Below are positions 1 through 8,094 of a stretch of DNA of 64,000 nucleotides, in pieces (position 1 is the first letter of the stretch; each line of letters begins with the position of its first letter). The position numbers and the translations under genes were made by a program. The notes below the pieces were generated by a model that was not told the DNA's origin, ran no database searches, and saw only the letters and a list, made by a program, of their open reading frames with translations. Source of the stretch: Enterovibrio gelatinilyticus (GTDB lineage: Bacteria > Pseudomonadota > Gammaproteobacteria > Enterobacterales > Vibrionaceae); assembly GCF_028683095.1 (NCBI RefSeq), contig NZ_JAJUBC010000016.1, positions 1 through 64,000 of the forward strand, read 5' to 3'.

Positions 1-136
1 CTGCACCGGCAAACAGTGCTTTTGTAGCCCCTACGAAAAGAAGCGCAGACCCGAGACTGATGGCTGCGTGCCCGACCGCCGCACCATGGTTACCAGCCCT
101 TGCTACATTGTACGCATCATACCCTGACGTAATGAC
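1..136 (-). pseudogene. Partial reading frame, unknown, cut by repeat
   Basis: On the minus strand an open frame of about 45 codons runs off the left edge of the window. It is rich in Gly and Ala (ITSGYDAYN...GAAVGHAAISLG...) and looks membrane-like or like the spacer region of a large modular protein. There is no start codon: its upstream side is joined directly to the repeat copy that begins near 137, which suggests the gene was broken by that repeat. I do not recognise the family, and only the direction and the truncation are supported. Confidence 0.3.
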
Positions 137-751
137 GGGAAACGGGACTGGCAACTTAAATAATCAAAGAATTCATTGCCATTTAGACCTATCCCATAGA
201 GCCAATCAAGGGCATTTATCTTGGGTTTAATGTCTAGGAATGGAAAATTAGCATATTGGCTTCGGGTTTAGTGAAAATCAGGCAGATGAAAAGCTACCGA
301 TGCGGTGTTGATTACAAATGGGTGTTTCTATCGGCGTTAGTGAGTCGGTAATCGAAATCCGCAAAGGCGCTTTCGACCAAGCAAAGGTAAGGCTTCTTTG
401 ATGGCTGACTCTGTGCCAATCAGTGTTCCCTTCTCCATACATGCGTAGGTATCAAACCATTCTGCACCATCAAACCCGAGCCGATTAAGTATCTCAGGTG
501 TTTGGCTATCAATATTACCCCGTTTATCTTCTCGGCTTTGACGACCAGTCCAATCAACAAGTTCTAGATAATCCATTAACCTAAGAGGTATACCCTCAGG
601 CATCCGCTCCCTCGGGTTTCCAGCAAAGGGGTATAAGCAAGGCGCTGTGTTTTCTTCTTTCTTCAATGACTCAATTCGCGCTTTAACGGACGTATGCTCT
701 GACTCACCCAACAACCAACCGTTCATCTTTGCGCAATGCTTTTGAGCCTAG
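137..751 (-). repeat. Mobile repeat unit, longer copy, with transposase remnant
   Basis: The outer parts of this unit recur at 2338-2621. Roughly 139-354 matches 2341-2558 with few differences, and 711-751 matches 2579-2621. Both copies start at GGGAAACGGGAC and end at TTTTGAGCCTA, so the unit has defined boundaries. This copy keeps an internal coding remnant (337-726) that is deleted from the other. The pair looks like a transposase unit and its internally deleted derivative. Each copy breaks a gene on its left side. Confidence 0.75.
337..726 (-). pseudogene. REP-associated/IS200-like transposase, C-terminal remnant
   Basis: The 129-residue frame resembles the C-terminal part of Y1-type (REP-associated) transposase-like proteins common in Vibrio and Shewanella. 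Features recognised from memory are GWLLGESEH, an LYPFAGNPRE..MPEGIPLRL block, and DYLELVDWTGR followed by EDKRG. The catalytic HUH and Tyr region would lie upstream and is absent, because the similarity stops at the repeat boundary near 751. It is therefore a remnant and not a working transposase. An alternative reading is a stand-alone small protein, but the truncated family pattern makes decay more likely. Confidence 0.55.
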
Positions 752-977
752 AAACACAAATCCATTGAAACTGACTAGATGGTGACTTTCTTAGAGTGTA
801 TGTCTCCGTTATTGCTTCGCATTTTTTTCTTTTTGCTGTGCGGAAAAAACCGATGTTGGATGGACACGAAGACGATGAAAAGAAAGAATATATCTCGTAG
901 CAATTATCACAACTGCTACCCACACACGAGAAACTGCCGATAATATGGATGCAACTTACTAATTACTTGGATAATTC

Positions 978-1334
978 ATGAGCGTCAGTCGCGTAAAGGG
1001 CGATTTTTGTAGTATTGATGATTACACCCCTTCTAAAAGAACATTGGACTATATCGCGAAGGTTAACGAAATCGCTGATATGGAGAGCGCACTCAACACC
1101 ATAATGACTGGTGTCCCTATGTTCATGTTATTTGCGGGAAGAGGGAATAACGCGACAGGGCTTTTCAGTAGTGGGCTAAACGTCACGACAAATGATTGGA
1201 TATTATTTGCTGATGCCATGGGTTCTGTTGGCAAAATCTCGCGAACAAGAATGGAGCGAATTGCACAGGAAGCGGCGCTATATTCCAGAAGGAAAGACGG
1301 GCAATTTTGGAGGTACGCATACAATGCGCTTTAG
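978..1334 (+). CDS. Hypothetical protein, 118 aa
   Basis: A 118-residue frame starting MSVSRVKGDF with a mixed hydrophobic middle (VPMFMLFAGRGNN) and a basic C-terminus. It overlaps the start of the following lipoprotein gene by 11 bp, which supports translational coupling and a real gene pair. No family is recognised. The pair lies in a mobile region bounded by the two repeat copies, so it is probably accessory. An immunity or toxin-type pair is possible, but nothing in the sequence proves it. Confidence 0.5.
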   Translation: MSVSRVKGDFCSIDDYTPSKRTLDYIAKVNEIADMESALNTIMTGVPMFMLFAGRGNNATGLFSSGLNVTTNDWILFADAMGSVGKISRTRMERIAQEAALYSRRKDGQFWRYAYNAL

Positions 1335-1815
1335 CACTTTGGCTTTACTTACATCCGCGTTAACAGCATGCACAACATCAGCGGCTACAACATGGAATGA
1401 CTACCTGCAGGAAAATGTGTTGGCGTCCCGCCAAGCGTTCGAGACCAAACTGACTCAGTGCACAGAAGGGCAACCGCCACTTAAGAAAATTGAGGCGCCA
1501 TGGTTTGCCAAGCTGAGTAATGCTGAAAAGTATGCAGCAGCAGTCTATTTGAATACGCTTTTAACTCGCCGTTGTGTGGGCGAGACAGAGGGCACTTATA
1601 GCCGTGATCTTTTCGCATATGCTGCTGAGTTTGGCAAAAATGACAACTTTACCGCTTGGGAAGATTATCAACGAGTCTACAGAGCCGATGACACCCTTTT
1701 TGAAACACTCAATGTTCAGCCTGTGCTTGATTACTTTGATGCCAACACCGAACTTAACTCGTTCAAGATATTACCTTTTCTAGAGCAGTACCAGAACCCG
1801 TTTTATATTGAGTAA
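1324..1815 (+). CDS. Putative lipoprotein, 163 aa
   Basis: The start is placed at ATG 1324, preceded by a GGAGG site at about 1307, and not at the upstream in-frame ATG at 1192. From 1324 the protein opens with a short basic, hydrophobic signal and a lipobox ending LTAC at residue 15, so it should be an exported lipoprotein. The mature part is soluble, has two further cysteines (LTQC, RRC) and is rich in aromatic and acidic residues. No family is recognised. It overlaps the preceding frame and is followed by two small membrane genes in the same direction. Confidence 0.65.
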   Translation: MRFSTLALLTSALTACTTSAATTWNDYLQENVLASRQAFETKLTQCTEGQPPLKKIEAPWFAKLSNAEKYAAAVYLNTLLTRRCVGETEGTYSRDLFAYAAEFGKNDNFTAWEDYQRVYRADDTLFETLNVQPVLDYFDANTELNSFKILPFLEQYQNPFYIE

Positions 1816-1871
1816 TCTCATTGTTATATGAGACGACTTAGCCACGCCATAGCCAACGATAAGAATAATCT

Positions 1872-2159
1872 ATGGAAAAACTAGTTTTCAAACTTACGTT
1901 ATTGCTCATAGCCCTTCCTGTCAGTCTCTTTGTGACGGGGTTCCTCTTCTATGCCCAGTTTGATCATGAGCTAGTGACCTTTTGTCACAAGCTGACAGGG
2001 GCTGGTGAGTGCTTAGACTGGAACATTGAGAACATAGCAGTATCACTCGGCGCGAACTTCGCTTTTGGTTGTGTGCTTGGGCTGTTCATAAGTGTAATAA
2101 TCTATGCCATTTCTAAGGGAATTAGTCTGCTCATAAAACCCAGAAAAACAACTGGATGA
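1872..2159 (+). CDS. Small membrane protein, 95 aa
   Basis: Two clear hydrophobic segments (about residues 6-28 and 55-83) flank a short loop with two cysteines (CHKLTGAGECLDW). That suggests a two-pass inner-membrane protein with the cysteines on the periplasmic side. The stop overlaps the start of the next gene by 4 bp (ATGA). The next gene repeats the same Cys-x-Trp-Asn loop pattern, so the two are probably diverged paralogues. Function unknown. Confidence 0.55.
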   Translation: MEKLVFKLTLLLIALPVSLFVTGFLFYAQFDHELVTFCHKLTGAGECLDWNIENIAVSLGANFAFGCVLGLFISVIIYAISKGISLLIKPRKTTG

Positions 2160-2365
2160 AAATAAGGCTAAGCATCTTTGCCAAGACGACCCTAACCTTG
2201 CCGTTCGGCCTCCTTTTTGCCATCACCACACTAACCAGCATGAACAACCTTGAGCCAAAGACGCTTTGCCACCTCCCTTCCTCGACAACAAGCTCATGTC
2301 ATGACTGGAATGAGAAGGCTATATTACTAACTGAACGAGGGAAACGGGACAGGCAACTTAAATAA
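2156..2365 (+). pseudogene. Truncated paralogue of the preceding membrane protein
   Basis: The frame begins with a hydrophobic segment and a CHLPSSTTSSCHDWNEKA loop that parallels CHKLTGAGECLDWNIEN in the preceding protein. The second membrane segment is missing, because coding similarity stops at about 2338, where the short repeat copy begins, and the last residues (GKRDRQLK) are read from repeat DNA. It is best read as a gene broken by insertion of that repeat. Confidence 0.5.
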
Positions 2366-2621
2366 TCAAAGAATTCATTGCCATTTAGACTTATCCCATA
2401 GAGCCAATTAAGGGCATTTATCTTGGGTTTAATGTCTAGGAATGAAAAATTAACATATTGGCTTCGGGTTTAGTGAAAATCAGGCAGATGAAAAGCCACC
2501 GATGCGGTTTTGGTTACAAATGGGTGTTGCTGTCGGCGTTAGTGAGTCGGTAATCGAGCAATACGAAAAGCATATCGTCCAACAACCAACCGTTCATCTT
2601 TGCGCAACGCTTTTGAGCCTA
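2338..2621 (-). repeat. Mobile repeat unit, internally deleted copy
   Basis: This copy shares both ends with 137-751 but lacks the central coding remnant. Sequence matching 139-354 is joined by about 20 bp of different sequence to the terminal block CAACAACCAACCGTTC...TTTTGAGCCTA. It is immediately followed by an IS21-type end at 2622, so elements have piled up at one spot. Confidence 0.7.
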
Positions 2622-2889
2622 TGTTACCGCCGATGTAAAAATGACCCACTAACGTCGATTTAAAATTGACCCACCCGAGACAAAATGTCTCTTCGTTTCA
2701 TGGATAAAACGGCGGACTATGATCAATCAGGAGCAACTAGTGGATATACACGTTTTACATCAACAGGGCCAAAGCATCCGCCGTATCGCAAAGACGTTGG
2801 GTTTATCTAGAAACACGGTGAGAGTTTATCTTAGGAATAAAGACAGACTACCTGTGACCCCGAACGTCAGTCACGCCCGTCGAAACTAG
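2622..2889 (+). mobile_element. IS21-family insertion sequence, left-end remnant
   Basis: The segment opens with TGTTACCGCCGATGTAAAAA followed by repeated TGACCCAC and TTGACCCACC motifs, the multiple-terminal-repeat pattern of IS21-family left ends. The first 56 codons of an istA-type transposase follow. The rest of istA, all of istB and the right end are missing, so the element cannot move by itself. Confidence 0.7.
2719..2889 (+). pseudogene. istA: IS21 transposase IstA, N-terminal fragment
   Basis: From ATG 2719 the 56-residue product starts MINQEQLVDIHVLHQQGQSI and continues with RRIAKTLGLSRNTVRVYL. This is the N-terminal helix-turn-helix of IS21-type IstA, which binds the element ends. 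A TAG at 2887 ends the frame. A full IstA is usually several times longer and carries a DDE integrase core that is absent here. The fragment is probably inert, although a free DNA-binding domain could in principle still bind the end at 2622. Confidence 0.7.
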
Positions 2890-3052
2890 ACCCCTACACC
2901 TCCCCCTACTCTATATATGCCCATCGGAAATTTATCCAATTTTCAAAGTCCGAAAACTTTTGTTTGCCACGCCCAAAACTCGAACAAGACACCTTTACTA
3001 TTATCAGTTACTTACCTGAATATAAGCAACAAACCACCATGTAGGAATAACA

Positions 3053-3268
3053 ATGGAAGAGCTACTCATCTGGGGAATAGTGGCAACCGCTATCCCAGCC
3101 ATCGCTTATTTGCTTCACAGAATGTTCAAAAAGCCCGAGGTGAAAGTCATACGCACCCCAACTCAAGCTGACGAAGATTACTTCTTGGAGGTACGGATGG
3201 ACTCTTTTGAGGCTGAAATCCGAGCGAAGGTTGAAAGAGCACGAAGGGAAAGTGAGGGAAAATCTTGA
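3053..3268 (+). CDS. Small membrane-anchored protein, 71 aa
   Basis: The start ATG 3053 is preceded by AGGAATAACA. Residues 4-24 form one hydrophobic segment (LLIWGIVATAIPAIAYLLH), and the rest is a charged tail ending in a helical KVERARRESEGKS stretch. The topology suggests an N-terminal membrane anchor with a cytoplasmic charged domain. No family is recognised. It is in a mobile region just left of the CAST. Confidence 0.5.
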   Translation: MEELLIWGIVATAIPAIAYLLHRMFKKPEVKVIRTPTQADEDYFLEVRMDSFEAEIRAKVERARRESEGKS

Positions 3269-3684
3269 ATCGCGATGCTGTCATCACTTTTGGCATAGCC
3301 CCGTTCGCCTCACGATCTTATTCGGTAGATGCCCCCTAGCTTAACCAAAATGGTTTGATAAACGTTTTTATCGCCATTCAGTGGTTACCATTCTCTTCAA
3401 GAGTTTGTATCCCATTCGCTTGGCGAATTACGCGCACATTCAAACACAAATAGGCGACAGCATTAGTGCAGCTCTAGGCAAGCCGTTCAAGCGATATGAA
3501 CACTGGTACTTAGATCGACGTTAAAGAAAAGGGGGATGAAACTACGCGAACAGTTGAGTTTAAATCAGGCTTGGGCATATAGTGGGGAATCAATCAACTA
3601 ACCTGCATGGTGTAACACACGAAGTGTACCACTTGGGCAAAACTAAGCATTTAATTGATATAACTTACTGATTTTAAAGCGAAA
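3269..3684. other. Gene-poor stretch left of the CAST
   Basis: No convincing gene is seen. In one plus frame about 59 codons from 3342 to 3524 stay open (WFDKRFYRHS...RLANYAHIQTQIG...EHWYLDRR, then stop), without a plausible start. This could be the tail of a decayed gene. The last 5 bp (CGAAA, 3680-3684) are the left copy of the CAST target-site duplication. Confidence 0.4.
3680..3684. repeat. CAST target-site duplication, left copy (CGAAA)
   Basis: CGAAA directly abuts the transposon end at 3685. The same five bases abut the other end at 21757-21761. A 5-bp duplication is the known signature of Tn7-like insertion. Confidence 0.85.
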
Positions 3685-3786
3685 TGTTGCCGACACCATA
3701 AAGCTTCAGAGCTGTAACGTTAGATCAATGGGTTAGGAGATTTTCGACACCATAAGTTTGCAAGGTCTGACACCATAAGTTTGCAA
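3685..3786. other. CAST left end with dispersed TnsB-type sites
   Basis: TGTTGCC at 3685 is followed by three copies of GACACCATAA(A)G at 3692, 3746 and 3769. The last two share GACACCATAAGTTTGCAA. Wide, uneven spacing is typical of the left end of Tn7-like elements. The same CACCATAAG core recurs in reverse at the right end. Confidence 0.85.
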
Positions 3787-3935
3787 ACGCTTAATACAGA
3801 AGTCTTATCAACCGGGTTGTGAAAGAAAGTTTCAGAACATGTATTGGGTTGCTGGCACTTCGACTCCGAATTTTAGGTACTTATCAACCTAAAAAAGAGA
3901 AAAGTACTGGCTTTTCCCTTCTTTAGCTTCTATCC

Positions 3936-5069
3936 CTAGAGAATGAAGACCGATTTATTCAAGATCACACTCGAGTCATAAGCAGTATTCCAAGGTTTGA
4001 TTTCTTTATAGATCGCTACAGCAAGATCAGCTATCTCATTTGCCAATATTTTCAGCGCATCAGCTTTCTCTTCTGTGTCAAAAATCCTTCTGCTTCCATC
4101 TGGAACAATCAAGCTATCTCGATAAGCTTTGGAGCCATCCAGTATCGTTAAATGAGCTCTTGTTTTTTCTACTAAAGCCAATCTCATGTAAGTCGGAACG
4201 TTTAGCTCAGTGCCCATATGATACGCAATTGCAGCCAAGTCATAACTAGAAAGATGCTTCACTACTTTCTTCTTGTACTCTGGCATATCCGCAATCATAT
4301 TCTTTAGTAATCGAATCACACACTTTAAATTTCCTGAATAAATATCATCTCGCTCATTAATTAGTTTTATATGAGTAAAAGGGTAGTTGAGGAGTAATCT
4401 GTGATCAGCTTTGTGATAGATCTTGACGCCACGGTCTGACTCTAATCCAGATCTTTGATACTTTATGCTATCAAACCAAATCGCAGGGACAATATCGACT
4501 TTCCGTTGTAAGCTCCCCCCTTCCAAAGCAATGGATTTATTACCCGTGCAGTCAACCTCTGCTTGCGGAAAATTCTTGGGCAGTATCTCTTCCGACTTTA
4601 TCCTTACATCTTTAGCAATATCCACTAGGTTCCTTGGATCTGATGATGGAAAATAGCCATTGGGATTGACTTTGGGTAACTCAATGTTCACTGGGTTCAT
4701 TACGATTATCAGCATATCCACATCAGAATGACCTTTGATATGAATATCTAATGCAACGGAGCCTTGTAGACGCTTAGTAACAGACTCACCGCTTATTTTT
4801 AAACTTTTTATGAGATTATCGGCAACTCTGTCTCCCTCACTCTTCGAAACCCTAGTAGACTTTTCATCAACAGCAGCCATGGCACCAACGGCGTATTTAA
4901 TGCCTACTGTTTCATTCAGCTTTTCAAAGGCTTCTTGCTTTCTAACATCAATACCTCTCAAAATAGCGTTTGTAGCAGACGCTGAATCGAAAGATTCAAA
5001 TGCTGCTCTCTCTCTGCTTCCCTGGCGGCGGTCTTTCAGGGATTTCAATCTTTTCTCAAAGTCGATCAT
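3936..5069 (-). CDS. CBASS CD-NTase (cyclic oligonucleotide synthase)
   Basis: This 377-residue protein is a cGAS/DncV-like nucleotidyltransferase that should make a cyclic oligonucleotide alarm signal after phage infection. Visible motifs are the GS of LQGSVALDIH (residues 103-104), the metal-binding D116 and D118 in HSDVDMLIIV, and the third acid D192 in KVDIVPA. The C-terminal half is helical, as in the OAS-like fold. It starts inside the last codons of the Cap15-like gene (ATGA overlap, 5066-5069), so the two are co-translated. No Cap2/Cap3 genes are present, which makes this a minimal type I CBASS. The nucleotide product and the clade cannot be read from sequence by eye. Confidence 0.85.
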   Translation of the reverse strand: MIDFEKRLKSLKDRRQGSRERAAFESFDSASATNAILRGIDVRKQEAFEKLNETVGIKYAVGAMAAVDEKSTRVSKSEGDRVADNLIKSLKISGESVTKRLQGSVALDIHIKGHSDVDMLIIVMNPVNIELPKVNPNGYFPSSDPRNLVDIAKDVRIKSEEILPKNFPQAEVDCTGNKSIALEGGSLQRKVDIVPAIWFDSIKYQRSGLESDRGVKIYHKADHRLLLNYPFTHIKLINERDDIYSGNLKCVIRLLKNMIADMPEYKKKVVKHLSSYDLAAIAYHMGTELNVPTYMRLALVEKTRAHLTILDGSKAYRDSLIVPDGSRRIFDTEEKADALKILANEIADLAVAIYKEIKPWNTAYDSSVILNKSVFIL

Positions 5070-5665
5070 TTTTCATCCTTTTTCAGATTTATAATTCCAA
5101 AAGTTCGCCTACCAGCACTATTAAAATAAGATGCTTTCCCGACCTTAATATCTTTATCAAACTCAATTTCGCAATAACCTTTATGAGAATTTAGCTCATG
5201 TGATTGCTCTAACTCAGGCTCATTTCTATAGCTATAACTCAATAACCACCCTCCAGTTGGTCCAAATCTCTTGGACAAAGTTGCGGTATAGCTAATGCTC
5301 TGACTGTTTTGGGTTTTTAAGTGAATAGACACTGTTTTCCACGTCTGCTCGACACCAATCGTTCCATTCCAATGGTGCTTTGTTGTGCCATCTTCCTGAA
5401 GTGTCTGGCCTTCTACCACCCATGTCCCGCTTAAGTTAGGGATTTCAAAGAATGGTATCTTCCATGCCCACTTGTTGAACAACCAATGCAGAACAAAATA
5501 CACAACACCTGTCGTTATAGTTGCCTTTGCAAACGCATCAAAACCAGTTAAGTCAGTAAGCATTGCTAATAGCTGCGCAATACCTCCAGACAGTGCAATA
5601 GAGGTAAATCCCAGCCATCTTCCGATCGAAGATCGGTCATGACCGAAAACTGCATAATCGTGCAT
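5066..5665 (-). CDS. cap15: Cap15-like CBASS membrane effector
   Basis: This 199-residue protein has two N-terminal hydrophobic segments (about residues 17-36 and 47-64), followed from about residue 75 by a beta-rich domain opening IPNLSGTWVVEG. That architecture, membrane helices plus a small beta-barrel upstream of a CD-NTase, is the Cap15 effector. The barrel binds the cyclic nucleotide and the protein then disrupts the inner membrane, killing the infected cell. It overlaps the CD-NTase start by 4 bp. An RBS-like AGGGGAGA lies just before the start at 5665. The match is from architecture and recognised sequence, not from a search. Confidence 0.75.
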   Translation of the reverse strand: MHDYAVFGHDRSSIGRWLGFTSIALSGGIAQLLAMLTDLTGFDAFAKATITTGVVYFVLHWLFNKWAWKIPFFEIPNLSGTWVVEGQTLQEDGTTKHHWNGTIGVEQTWKTVSIHLKTQNSQSISYTATLSKRFGPTGGWLLSYSYRNEPELEQSHELNSHKGYCEIEFDKDIKVGKASYFNSAGRRTFGIINLKKDEK

Positions 5666-5731
5666 ACGTCTCCCCTTTTAAAATCAAATCACAATTACCC
5701 CTCTAATACAGAGAGGTAATGTCTCTGTAAT

Positions 5732-5980
5732 TTATCGCGATTTATTGGACTGTGATAAGACCGAAGCTGCTAGTGATTTAGTATCACGGCTATATTTTGT
5801 GCTTCTGAGCACCTTAGATGCAGTTTCTTCCATGCTGCTGCTGGTTTGCTTTTTATTTCTGCTCTGCGACAAAGCCGATCCAGCAAGTGACTTAGCTACT
5901 CTTGAAGCATTTGAGTCTTGGAGTGTCTTTGCTGCATGCTCGGCAACCTTGGCGGAAGTTGATTTTTTGTTCGACGACAT
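5732..5980 (-). CDS. Small two-repeat hypothetical protein, 82 aa
   Basis: ATG 5980 is preceded by GAGGAAATAATT, so the 82-residue product starts MSSNKKSTSAKV; the longer frame reaching 6163 lacks such a site. The protein contains two related segments: AKTLQDSNASRVAKSLAGSALSQS and SKVLRSTKYSRDTKSLAASVLSQS. It is rich in Ser, Ala and Lys, has no membrane segment and looks helical. It lies 66 bp upstream of the Cap15-like gene in the same direction and may be co-transcribed with the CBASS pair. Function unknown. Confidence 0.6.
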   Translation of the reverse strand: MSSNKKSTSAKVAEHAAKTLQDSNASRVAKSLAGSALSQSRNKKQTSSSMEETASKVLRSTKYSRDTKSLAASVLSQSNKSR

Positions 5981-6106
5981 AATTATTTCCTCAGATACTG
6001 TTCGAATACTCAGTTTGCCGTTCAAGACGATAGTGCTATGCTTCGAGTCGCCAAACATCAAAAAGCAACACCCTCGGTCTTCAACGACGGTTTGTTTTTT
6101 CAAAAG

Positions 6107-6136
6107 ACCCTCAGACTCTGTCTGGGGGTTTTCTGT
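6107..6136. terminator. Hairpin, probable intrinsic terminator
   Basis: CCCTCAGAC-TCT-GTCTGGGGG is followed on the plus strand by TTTTCTGTTTCT, giving a stem with a U-rich tail. On the minus strand it would lie in the leader of the small gene at 5980 and might act as an attenuator. Confidence 0.5.
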
Positions 6137-6250
6137 TTCTAAATCCCACAAACTCTCCCACACAATAAAACACTATATGTGGGCATTGGATGCAAGAAAG
6201 AAACAAGATATGGGCGAAGGGAAAGAATTGCAAGTCTCTAAATCAGCTTG

Positions 6251-6673
6251 AATTGTGGATATCTTGAGGACGAATGGGTGAGCGTTAGTGCTTACTTACC
6301 ACCACACTCTTTGTGGGTAAACGGCCTAGAAAAAATCAACTTTTTTTGGGATAGATGAAAAAATATATATGTATATTTTAATTGAGCGACATTTAGACCA
6401 AAAAGTAACATTAACACTATGATATAAATACAAAAAAAATACAAAAAATGAAGTGTTGAGTATGTAAAAGAGTATGCTGTATGCGTTTTTCATAATTTCT
6501 ACTTACCCCGTATTGCCAGCACCTCACAAAACATAGCGGCGAAATTTCACCCTATTCAAATTGCACTTTCCTTGATCGAAAAAAACATTAACTTATTGTT
6601 TTAATTGTCTTAACTCGCAAATCAACCTTCAAGAGCGTAGTAAACTCATCATTCAATATGAATGGAGATGACT
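6251..6673. other. AT-rich intergenic region, no gene seen
   Basis: About 420 bp of AT-rich sequence with A-tracts lie between the divergent small gene (5980) and the PLPC-like gene. No coding frame or RNA hairpin of note was found. It probably holds the promoters for both directions, and its base composition is markedly lower in GC than the chromosome to the right. Confidence 0.4.
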
Positions 6674-7600
6674 ATGCCAGGCGCTTTTGCTCATATCACC
6701 GCAGTTAACATAGCTTCTGCGAACAATGCTTTGATGACTCTGGACATGCCCCGAGAAGCCAAAAAGGCTTTAGCTCAAAACAAAAGGTATTTGGAACTCG
6801 GTTGCGTCAGCCCTGATTACCCTTATCTGGATCTCATGGATTCAGCCCAAAACAAATGGGCTGACGAAATGCATTACAACAATGTCGGCAAGTTGATAGA
6901 TGCTCTCGTTCAGCAAGTGAAATCAGTAAATAGCGAACACCAAGAAAAAGCCTTTGCGTGGCTATGTGGCTTCGGCGCGCACGTTGCCGCTGACATTACC
7001 ATTCATCCCGTGGTTGAAATGAAAGTTGGCCCTTATGCTGAAAACGCTAAAACCCATCGTGTTTGTGAAATGAATCAGGATGCCTATATCTGGTCTTCTC
7101 GATTGAACCTAGGCGATATTGGCATGGCTGACCGTGTAAAAGAAAACATAGGCAGCTGCGTAGATGTTAATGACGACAATTCGATTGATCCGATTATCAA
7201 CGACATCTGGCACACCGCACTCAATGCTATCTACCCAGACTATGCGAATGAATGTCAGCCTAACATCAACGCTTGGCACAAAGGTTTCCAAACAGTTGTA
7301 GATAACGCGGAGGAGTCACATCGATTGTTCCCGTGGGCTAGACATGTTGCATCAAAACAAGGCTTAACCTATCCCCTTCACGAGGAAGTCGATACAACAT
7401 TTATCGAAAGCCTCGAAACGCCAGATGGGACAAAACACTATGACGAAGTCTTTGATAAGGCGATTGAGACTATCCAGTTGTTTTGGGAGCAAACCGCAGC
7501 AGCTGTGTTTGAAGACTCAGAAACAGATTTCTTCAAAAATTGGAATTTAGATACAGGTCGCTGTGAAAACGGACTGCTAACTGCTTGGGGGAACCAATGA
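6674..7600 (+). CDS. Zinc-dependent phospholipase C-like protein
   Basis: The start is placed at the third in-frame ATG (6674), six bases after GGAG, giving MPGAFAHITAVN, the usual N-terminus of this family. The 308-residue protein shows the histidine and acidic pattern of the zinc-dependent phospholipase C fold: AFAHIT at the start, GCVSPDYPY near residue 45, ADEMHYN near 65, and GFGAHVAADITIHP near 105. Homologues hydrolyse phospholipids or act as uncharacterised metal-dependent hydrolases. There is no signal peptide, so a cytoplasmic role is more likely than a secreted lipase. The following lipoprotein gene overlaps by 4 bp. As CAST cargo, a defence role is possible but unproven. Confidence 0.7.
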   Translation: MPGAFAHITAVNIASANNALMTLDMPREAKKALAQNKRYLELGCVSPDYPYLDLMDSAQNKWADEMHYNNVGKLIDALVQQVKSVNSEHQEKAFAWLCGFGAHVAADITIHPVVEMKVGPYAENAKTHRVCEMNQDAYIWSSRLNLGDIGMADRVKENIGSCVDVNDDNSIDPIINDIWHTALNAIYPDYANECQPNINAWHKGFQTVVDNAEESHRLFPWARHVASKQGLTYPLHEEVDTTFIESLETPDGTKHYDEVFDKAIETIQLFWEQTAAAVFEDSETDFFKNWNLDTGRCENGLLTAWGNQ

Positions 7601-8025
7601 GATTAATTACTACTCTTGCATTGCTTATGTCTTTAACGTCTTGCTCAACACAGGCCAAATACTCGGATGAAGTTATGTATGACATGGCTTCAATTCTGAA
7701 AGATGTATCCCAAGCTGTTGACGGTGAACTTAAGTGGGGGAATACCGAAGGGCTCAGCCAAGAAGAGATTATATCAAGTGCCACCTCAACCAATCCCAAT
7801 CAGCTACCTGAGCTTGAGGCGTTAGCCAAAGAAGGAAAAGTAGCTAACTATCGATTACTACAGGAATTCCAAGGGGATAATGCGGTCATGCTGATATGTG
7901 ACGGTAACGTCGCACTTATGGAGGACGCTGGCTGCAACGCTGAATTTGACAGCATCTACTGGAAATCACCAAAATCAAATACCTGTAGCATTAATCTTGA
8001 TGCAGCTGAAATTTGCTCCAACTAA
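7597..8025 (+). CDS. Putative lipoprotein, 142 aa
   Basis: ATG 7597 overlaps the stop of the PLPC-like gene (ATGA), so the two are coupled. The N-terminus MRLITTLALLMSLTSCST is a lipoprotein signal with Cys16 as the lipidation site. The mature part is acidic and contains four further cysteines, clustered in the C-terminal half (MLICD, DAGCNAE, SNTCSIN, EICSN), which could form disulfides in the periplasm. Family unknown. The coupling suggests it works with the PLPC-like protein, perhaps as a periplasmic partner or a protective factor; that is inference. Confidence 0.65.
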   Translation: MRLITTLALLMSLTSCSTQAKYSDEVMYDMASILKDVSQAVDGELKWGNTEGLSQEEIISSATSTNPNQLPELEALAKEGKVANYRLLQEFQGDNAVMLICDGNVALMEDAGCNAEFDSIYWKSPKSNTCSINLDAAEICSN

Positions 8026-8094
8026 AGACTTCTTAGGGGCAAGTATCTCCTTGCACTTCAATTAACAACATTGTCAGGGAGTTTATTATTCTAA

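Noticed and set aside
137-354. Integron attC or superintegron cassettes in the left region
   Set aside because: No attC core sites (RYYYAAC/GTTRRRY) with imperfect-dyad structure were seen; the repeats fit a transposase-derived unit better.
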